A DNA stretch of 64,000 bases, taken from assembly GCA_016720345.1 (NCBI GenBank), contig JADKKV010000005.1, positions 930,001-994,000 of the forward strand, given 5' to 3'. How positions within the stretch are numbered: position 1 is the stretch's first letter; each line of letters starts with the position of its first letter. Below the pieces are notes generated by a model. The model saw only the letters and a list, made by a program, of their open reading frames with translations. It did no database searches and was not told the origin of the DNA. Origin of the DNA: Thermomonas sp. Lineage in GTDB: Bacteria > Pseudomonadota > Gammaproteobacteria > Xanthomonadales > Xanthomonadaceae. This document shows, piece by piece, positions 56,310-64,000 of this stretch. The translations under genes and the position numbers were made by a program.

Positions 56310-57404
56310 TCAGGGCGACGCCAGCACGATGCTGTCCGCGGCGTATGCGGCGCGCACCGGGAACCCGCGTTCGAGCAGCCGGGCGAAGCCTTCCGCATTG
56401 TCCCAGCGGAAGCTGCCGCCGATCCGCAGGGCACCGGCGTCGGCGTCGGCCACCACGAGCTTGCGTGCGTTGTAGCGGTTGAACTCCGCGGCGACGTCGG
56501 CCAGCGTGGCATCGCGAAACACCAGCAGGCCATTGCGCCAGTCCAGCAGGCGCTCGGCGTCGGCGATCGGGATGCTGCGCACCAGCACGCCATCGGCGCG
56601 GACCAGGGCCATGCTGCCGGCCGGCAACAGCGTGGTGGGACGCGTGCCCCGCTTGCCGCCTGCCGGTGACTGCAGCCGAACCGTCCCCTCGGTGACCACC
56701 ACGCGCAGGTCGCGCGCGTCGCGTCGCACCGAGAAGCGGGTGCCGATAGCCACCACTTCGCGGTCGCCGCCGTCGACGACGAACGGGCGGCGGGAATCCT
56801 TGGCCACGTCGAAGATCGCTTCGCCGCGGGCCAGCTCGATGCGCCGCTGGCGCCGCGACAGCTGGACCTCGATCAGGCTGTCGCTGGCCAGGATCGCCTG
56901 CGAGCCGTCGCTGAGCGACACCGTCTCGATGCCGCCCAGGGCGGTGCCGTAGAGGGCGGACTCGACGCGGTGGTAGGACTGCCATCCCCAGGTCGCAAGC
57001 AACCCGCAGGCGGCCAGGCAGAGCGCGGCGACGGCGCGTGCGGCGGGCCGTCGCGCGGTGTGCGTGCGTGGTGCCAGCCGGAGCTCGCGCAGGTCCGGGG
57101 GCGCGGGCAGCGGCGGGGCATCGTCGCCGAGCGAGGCGATGCCATGGCCATGCGCGGGCGTGGCCCAATGGCCGCGCGGCGGCGGACCGGCATGCGGCCA
57201 ACCCGCGCCCAGCGCCTGCAGTCGCCGGCTCTCGTCCCATGCAGCCAGCAGGCGCAGGAATGCGACGCGGTGCCGGGTGTCCGCACCCAGCCAAGCCTCC
57301 AATGCGGCGGCATCGGCGGGCGCCAGTGCGCCGCCGTCCTGGCGCGCCAGCCAATCGGCCGCGACGCGCTCCGCGTCAGTCCGCGCGTCGCCGTTCATCG
57401 TCAT
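56310..57404 (-). CDS. FecR-type anti-sigma/sigma regulator
   Basis: 364-aa protein. The cytoplasmic N-terminus has the DUF4880-like part (AERVAADWLARQDGGALAPADAAALEAWL, RHRVAFLRLLAAWDES). One membrane helix follows at about 128-146 (AVAALCLAACGLLATWGW). The periplasmic FecR domain includes SLSDGSQAILASDS, RRIELARGEAIFDVAKD and VVTEGTVRLQS, and the C-terminal STN-like segment ADVAAEFNRYNARKLVV contacts the receptor. Two ATGs, at 57404 and 57398, are equally placed; the gene overlaps the sigma-factor gene end by 29 bases. Confidence 0.92.
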   Translation of the reverse strand: MTMNGDARTDAERVAADWLARQDGGALAPADAAALEAWLGADTRHRVAFLRLLAAWDESRRLQALGAGWPHAGPPPRGHWATPAHGHGIASLGDDAPPLPAPPDLRELRLAPRTHTARRPAARAVAALCLAACGLLATWGWQSYHRVESALYGTALGGIETVSLSDGSQAILASDSLIEVQLSRRQRRIELARGEAIFDVAKDSRRPFVVDGGDREVVAIGTRFSVRRDARDLRVVVTEGTVRLQSPAGGKRGTRPTTLLPAGSMALVRADGVLVRSIPIADAERLLDWRNGLLVFRDATLADVAAEFNRYNARKLVVADADAGALRIGGSFRWDNAEGFARLLERGFPVRAAYAADSIVLASP

Positions 57405-57951
57405 GTTCCGGGATTGCCGGGGCGCCATCGCGCGACGGCAAGTCCCCGCTGAACAGGGAGGCGGCGAGCAGGTGCATGCCCTTGGCGATGTGCTTTTCCA
57501 CGGTCTTCTCGCTGATGCCCAGGCGCAATGCCACGTCCTTCTGCGACAGCTCGTCCACGCGTCGCAGCCACACCACTTCCCGGCAGCGGTCGGGCAACCG
57601 GTCCAGGGCCTCGGCCAGTCGCTTGAGCGCTTGCCTGCCCCCGCACCAGCGTTCCGGCGACACCTCATCCACCAAGACGTGCGAAGGCTCGAAATCACCC
57701 ATGGGCTCGATCGACACCACCCTTGCACGGCGTGCGCGGTCGGCCAGCAGGTGGCGCGCGCTGGCGAACAGGAACGCCTTGGGTTGCTGCGGCAGCCCCT
57801 TGCCTGCGGCCTGGTAGACCCGTGCGTAAACCTCCTGGCGCAGGTCATGCAACTCGTCGCGGTGCGGCCAGTTGCGCTGCAGGTAGCGAAGCAGGGCCTC
57901 CTCGTGGACGAGGATCGCGTCGATGAACCACCTGTCCAGCGCAGTCGGCAT
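57376..57951 (-). CDS. FecI-type ECF sigma factor
   Basis: 191-aa sigma factor of the FecI group. Region 2 is LLRYLQRNWPHRDELHDLRQEVYARVYQ, with AFLFASARHLLADRARRARV; region 4 is LDRLPDRCREVVWLRRVDELSQKDVALRLGISEKTVEKHIAKGMHLLAASLF. With FecR and the STN-bearing receptor it forms a complete cell-surface signalling set. It starts 99 bases from the divergent cyanophycinase-fusion gene, so a shared control region is possible. Confidence 0.92.
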   Translation of the reverse strand: MPTALDRWFIDAILVHEEALLRYLQRNWPHRDELHDLRQEVYARVYQAAGKGLPQQPKAFLFASARHLLADRARRARVVSIEPMGDFEPSHVLVDEVSPERWCGGRQALKRLAEALDRLPDRCREVVWLRRVDELSQKDVALRLGISEKTVEKHIAKGMHLLAASLFSGDLPSRDGAPAIPEHDDERRRAD

Positions 57952-58050
57952 CGGCCGAAGATAGCGGATGCCGCGGCGCGTCGCAGCACGGGGGAAATCG
58001 CGCCCCGGTTCGTCTAGGACAGGACTGCCGGATGAAGGACGCGGATCACG

Positions 58051-59991
58051 ATGAAGCGATGCAAGGGTTGGGCGGTGGTGCTTGCGGCGTTGCTGGCGGC
58101 ATGTCCGGCGATGCCGCTGCTGGCGGCGGACACCGGTCGTTACCTGCTTGGCGACACCACTGCGGCGACGCCCGGCAAGACCGCGCCGGGCTTGTTGCTG
58201 ATGGGGGGCGGCGACCGCAACTTCGAGGCGCTGCGCTGGTTCATGAAGAAGGCCGGCAATGGCCATATCGTGGTGCTTCGCGCCTCCCAGGCGGGTGAGA
58301 TCGGGGAGGAATTCTTCAACGAGGTCGGCGGCATCCGCTCCGTCGAGACCTTCGTGTTCAACGATCGCGAGGCATCCACCGACCCGAGGATCCTGGCCGC
58401 GCTGAAGCGGGCGGACGGCATCTTCCTGGCCGGCGGCGACCAGTCCCGCTATGTGCGCTTCTGGCGCGGCACGCCGGTGGCCGAGGCGCTGGATGCGCAT
58501 GTGCGCGCAGGCAAGCCGCTTGGCGGCACCAGCGCAGGCCTGGCCATGCTCGGCGAGTACCTGTACGGCGCGATGGACGGCGGCAGCCAGACCAGCCCGC
58601 GTGCGCTGGCCGATCCGCTGGGCGCCGAGAACACCATCGAAACCGGCTTCCTGCGCATCGCGCTGTTGAAGGGCGTGGTCACCGACACCCATTTCAGCGA
58701 GCGCAACCGGCTCGGCCGCCTGATCGCCTTCGTCGCCAAGGGCGAAGCGATGGCGGGCAGGCCATTGATCGGCCTGGGCGTGGACGAAGACGCCGCGGTC
58801 GCGGTGGAAGGCGATGGCAGTGCGCGCGTCTACGCGACTTCGCCGATGGCGGGCGCGACGGTGGTGCGCGGCGGCCTCGCCAAACAGGTCGAAGACGAAG
58901 CGATGCAACTCGAACGCGTCGAGACCATCGGTGCGGGGCCGAACTCCGTGTTGCACCTGCCCGATGGCCGGGTCGAGCGACCGGTGTTCCAGCGTCGCTA
59001 CGCGGTGCGCGATGGGGTGCTGGCCGCGCTGGATGCGCCGTTGCTGGTGATCCATGGCGGTGCCGGCGTGGAGCCGGGCGACCTGACCAGGGAAGAAGAA
59101 CAGGCGGCGCGGGCGGCGCTGGAAGCGGCGCTGCGTGCAGGTCATGCGCGGCTCAAGGCGGGCGGATCGTCCGTGGATGCAGTGGCGGCGACGATCACCG
59201 TGCTGGAGGATGCGCCGCAGTTCAACGCCGGCCGCGGCGCGGTGTTCACCCACGACGGCCGCAATGAACTGGACACCTCGATCATGGATGGCGCCACCGG
59301 CAAGGCTGGCGCGGCCGCGGGCCTGCATCGGGTGAAGAACCCGATTACCCTGGCCCGCGCGATCATGGATCGATCGCGGCACGTGATGATGGTTGGCGAA
59401 GGTGCGGAAACGTTCGCGCAGGAGCAGGGCGTCGCGCTGGTCGATCCCTCGTATTTCCGCACCGAGAAGCGCTGGCAGCAGTTGCAGAAGGCGTTGCAGG
59501 AAGAGAGCACCGCGAAGGAGGTCGGCGCCCGGCTGGTGCTTGCGGGCAAGGCCTACTTCGGCACCGTCGGTGCCTTGGCGCTGGATGCGCAGGGGCGGCT
59601 GGCCGCGGGGACCTCGACCGGCGGCATGACCAACAAGCGCTACGGCCGCGTCGGCGATGCGCCGATCCTCGGCGCCGGCACCTGGGCCGATGCACGATGC
59701 GCGGTCTCCGGCACCGGCTGGGGCGAGTTCTACATCCGTGCCGCCGCCGCGCACGAGATCTGCGCGCGCGTGCGCCTGGCCGGGCAAGGCATCGTCCGCG
59801 CCAGCGAGGGCGTGATCAACGGCGACATCCCCAAGGCCGGCGGCGACGGCGGCGCGATCGCGCTGGATGCGCAGGGCGTGGCCGCATTCCCGTTCAATAC
59901 CGGCGGCATGTACCGCGGCTGGATCGGCGCGGATGGCGTGCCGCACGTGGCGATCTACAGGGACGACGCACTGCCGCTGCCGGCCTACTGA
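58051..59991 (+). CDS. secreted cyanophycinase-isoaspartyl peptidase/asparaginase fusion
   Basis: 646-aa exported protein combining two enzymes. After a signal peptide (GWAVVLAALLAACPAMPLLA) residues ~45-300 are a peptidase-S51 cyanophycinase domain: LLLMGGGDRN, IFLAGGDQSRYVRFW and the nucleophile Ser161 in GGTSAGLAMLGEY. Residues ~330-640 are an Ntn-hydrolase isoaspartyl peptidase/type III asparaginase: LLVIHGGAGV, FNAGRGAVFT, ELDTSIMDG and the autocatalytic Thr505 in FGTVGALALD, then GTSTGGMTNK. The first should cut cyanophycin (multi-L-arginyl-poly-L-aspartate) to beta-Asp-Arg; the second should split the dipeptide. General isoaspartyl peptide clearance is an alternative. Divergent from the sigma/FecR/TonB set. 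Confidence 0.88.
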   Translation: MKRCKGWAVVLAALLAACPAMPLLAADTGRYLLGDTTAATPGKTAPGLLLMGGGDRNFEALRWFMKKAGNGHIVVLRASQAGEIGEEFFNEVGGIRSVETFVFNDREASTDPRILAALKRADGIFLAGGDQSRYVRFWRGTPVAEALDAHVRAGKPLGGTSAGLAMLGEYLYGAMDGGSQTSPRALADPLGAENTIETGFLRIALLKGVVTDTHFSERNRLGRLIAFVAKGEAMAGRPLIGLGVDEDAAVAVEGDGSARVYATSPMAGATVVRGGLAKQVEDEAMQLERVETIGAGPNSVLHLPDGRVERPVFQRRYAVRDGVLAALDAPLLVIHGGAGVEPGDLTREEEQAARAALEAALRAGHARLKAGGSSVDAVAATITVLEDAPQFNAGRGAVFTHDGRNELDTSIMDGATGKAGAAAGLHRVKNPITLARAIMDRSRHVMMVGEGAETFAQEQGVALVDPSYFRTEKRWQQLQKALQEESTAKEVGARLVLAGKAYFGTVGALALDAQGRLAAGTSTGGMTNKRYGRVGDAPILGAGTWADARCAVSGTGWGEFYIRAAAAHEICARVRLAGQGIVRASEGVINGDIPKAGGDGGAIALDAQGVAAFPFNTGGMYRGWIGADGVPHVAIYRDDALPLPAY

Positions 59992-60007
59992 CCAGGTACT
60001 CGGGAGG

Positions 60008-60039
60008 AGGGGCGGAGGGGATGGATGTCCTCCGCCCCT
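60008..60039. terminator. bidirectional hairpin between convergent genes
   Basis: Eleven-bp stem AGGGGCGGAGG / CCTCCGCCCCT with a 10-base loop, between the end of the fusion gene (+) and the end of the LysR gene (-). The T-tract is short on either strand. Confidence 0.65.
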
Positions 60040-60047
60040 TCGCTCGT

Positions 60048-61016
60048 CTATCGCTCCGAGTGCCCGCTCTGGTCGTACTCGCGGCTGGCCAGCAGCTCCG
60101 GCTTGATCAGTTCGACGAAGGCGCGCGCCTGCGCGGACAGGAACTTGCCCTTGCGCATCACGATGCCGTAGCTGCGCGAGGGGAACCAGCGCGCCAGCGA
60201 GCGCGCGGCCAGGCGCTGGCGGTCGGCTTCGGTCAGGCAGATCGCGGTGACGATGCTGATCCCCAGGCCCATCGCCACGTACTGCTTGATGACCTCCCAG
60301 CCGCCGACTTCCAGCGCCACCGTGTACGGCACCCGGTTCTGCTGGAACACCAGGTCGACCAGCCGGTAGGTGGTCAGGCGCTTGGGCGGCAGGATCAGGC
60401 CGTACGGCGACAGGTCCTCCAGCGAGAGGTCGCGCTTGTCCGCCAGCGGATGGTCCAGCGGCATGATCAGCATCGGCTCGAAGCGGTACACCGGCGCGTA
60501 GCTGAGGTCGGCCGGCACGTCCAGCATCGAGCCCACCGCCAGGTCCACCGCGTCGTTGCGCAGCAGGTCCAGGCCGCTGGCGCCGGTGACGTTGTGCAGG
60601 CTCAGGCGCACGTCCGCATGGCGCTGGCGGAAGGCATCGACGATCCCGGGCAGCAGGTACAGGATGGTCGAGCTGCCGGCGGCCACGTTCAGCTCGCCCG
60701 CATCCAGCCCGCGTACCTGTTCGCGGAAGCTGGCGGCCAGCCCGTCCAGCCCCTCCACCAGCGGGCGCGCCATCTCGTACAGCAGCTCGCCCTCGCGGGT
60801 GGGGGTCAGGCGGCGGCCGCTGCGCTCCAGCAGGCGTACCCCCAGTTCGCGTTCCAGCGCCTGCAACTGCAGGGTCACCGCGGGCTGGCTGAGGTACAGC
60901 GCTTCCGCCGCGCGCGACACCGAGCCCAGCCGCGCCACCTGGCAAAACGCCCGCAAGGGCTTCAGGCGGGAGCCCTTGTAGGCGAATCGCAGGGCGCTGG
61001 GACCGGTCTCGGCCAT
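60048..61016 (-). CDS. LysR-family (CysB-like) transcriptional regulator, likely of aceBA
   Basis: 322-aa LysR regulator. The N-terminal helix-turn-helix is LRAFCQVARLGSVSRAAEALYLSQPAVTLQLQALERELG (about 20-60). The effector domain has LNVAAGSSTILYLLPGIVDAF and LSLHNVTGASGLDLLRNDAVDLAVG, whose TGA loop is of CysB/Cbl-like type. It is divergent from aceB, with a perfect 21-bp palindrome just upstream of its own start, so it probably controls the glyoxylate shunt and itself. The effector is unknown. Confidence 0.9.
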   Translation of the reverse strand: MAETGPSALRFAYKGSRLKPLRAFCQVARLGSVSRAAEALYLSQPAVTLQLQALERELGVRLLERSGRRLTPTREGELLYEMARPLVEGLDGLAASFREQVRGLDAGELNVAAGSSTILYLLPGIVDAFRQRHADVRLSLHNVTGASGLDLLRNDAVDLAVGSMLDVPADLSYAPVYRFEPMLIMPLDHPLADKRDLSLEDLSPYGLILPPKRLTTYRLVDLVFQQNRVPYTVALEVGGWEVIKQYVAMGLGISIVTAICLTEADRQRLAARSLARWFPSRSYGIVMRKGKFLSAQARAFVELIKPELLASREYDQSGHSER

Positions 61017-61028
61017 TGATCTGATTAC

Positions 61029-61049
61029 ACTATTTGGAATTCAAATAGT
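61029..61049. promoter_or_regulatory. LysR-type operator between the regulator gene and aceB
   Basis: ACTATTTG-GAATT-CAAATAGT is a perfect 21-bp palindrome containing the T-N11-A pattern of LysR sites. It lies 12 bases from the regulator's start codon and 79 from the aceB start. Confidence 0.75.
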
Positions 61050-61128
61050 ACGCATTGATAAAACTGCTTTGTCAAATACCAGACGCAGGCGGATGGTTCG
61101 TATCCCCACCGTTGTCCTGGAGTTGGCG

Positions 61129-62778
<1,650 letters not shown>

Positions 62779-62824
62779 GCCATCACACCCCTTCACCGCA
62801 CCGCCAACCCCACGAGAGAGCCCC

Positions 62825-64000
<1,176 letters not shown>

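Overview
The window is high-GC, gene-dense chromosomal DNA from a gammaproteobacterium of the Xanthomonadaceae/Lysobacteraceae (Lysobacter, Luteimonas, Thermomonas or Pseudoxanthomonas-like). The pointers are an Ax21-family outer-membrane protein, a XanB2-type chorismatase, an OleABCD olefin locus whose OleA closely resembles that of Xanthomonas, an sX13-like small RNA directly after polA, and GTAGGAGCG-type palindromic repeats. I saw no rRNA, tRNA, CRISPR array, prophage or insertion sequence. No gene-free stretch exceeds 300 bases.

Layout. 0-10.6 kb is almost all minus strand: rsmG (frameshifted), a phosphopantetheinyl transferase, exonuclease III, a coniferyl-aldehyde-type dehydrogenase, aroE-hemB, a secreted metalloprotease coupled to a small secreted protein, a XanB2-like chorismatase and a family-2 glycosyltransferase; a gamma-carbonic anhydrase lies on the plus strand. 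10.7-16.1 kb has a dipeptidyl-peptidase IV, a UPF0114 membrane protein and uvrD, separated by REP-like palindromes. 16.1-20.0 kb is a tightly overlapping bufferin-type RiPP operon: DUF2282 precursor, DUF692/MNIO enzyme, DUF2063 partner, DoxX, ECF sigma factor and NrsF anti-sigma. A SigF-like promoter and a leader hairpin precede it. 20-27.4 kb holds a DUF2782 lipoprotein, polA, the sRNA, and a minus-strand heme operon hemD-hemX-hemY-hemF. 27.4-35.7 kb has a thioesterase, a lipoprotein, rhodanese, secB, gpsA (two frameshifts), Ax21, trmL, an SDR gene carrying an in-frame palindromic element, and an M16 peptidase (one frameshift).

35.9-44.8 kb is the ole locus (long-chain olefins by head-to-head condensation). 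oleA is separated from oleB-oleC-oleD by a foreign-looking cassette: a Fic protein behind a 25-bp AT palindrome, a gutted restriction-modification gene, and a wHTH-ATPase-STAS-like fusion whose end overlaps the oleB reading frame. A YkgJ-type gene sits between oleB and oleC. 44.9-53.1 kb has ubiJ-ubiB, a zinc alcohol dehydrogenase, a second M16 peptidase, truC, arfB and an acyltransferase. 53.1-60 kb has a sigma/FecR/TonB-receptor signalling set divergent from a secreted cyanophycinase-isoaspartyl peptidase fusion. 60-64 kb has a LysR regulator divergent from the glyoxylate-shunt genes aceB-aceA, with a perfect 21-bp palindrome between them; aceA runs off the window.

Four single-base disruptions of otherwise well-conserved housekeeping genes (rsmG, gpsA twice, M16 peptidase) suggest residual indel errors in the underlying assembly rather than real pseudogenes.
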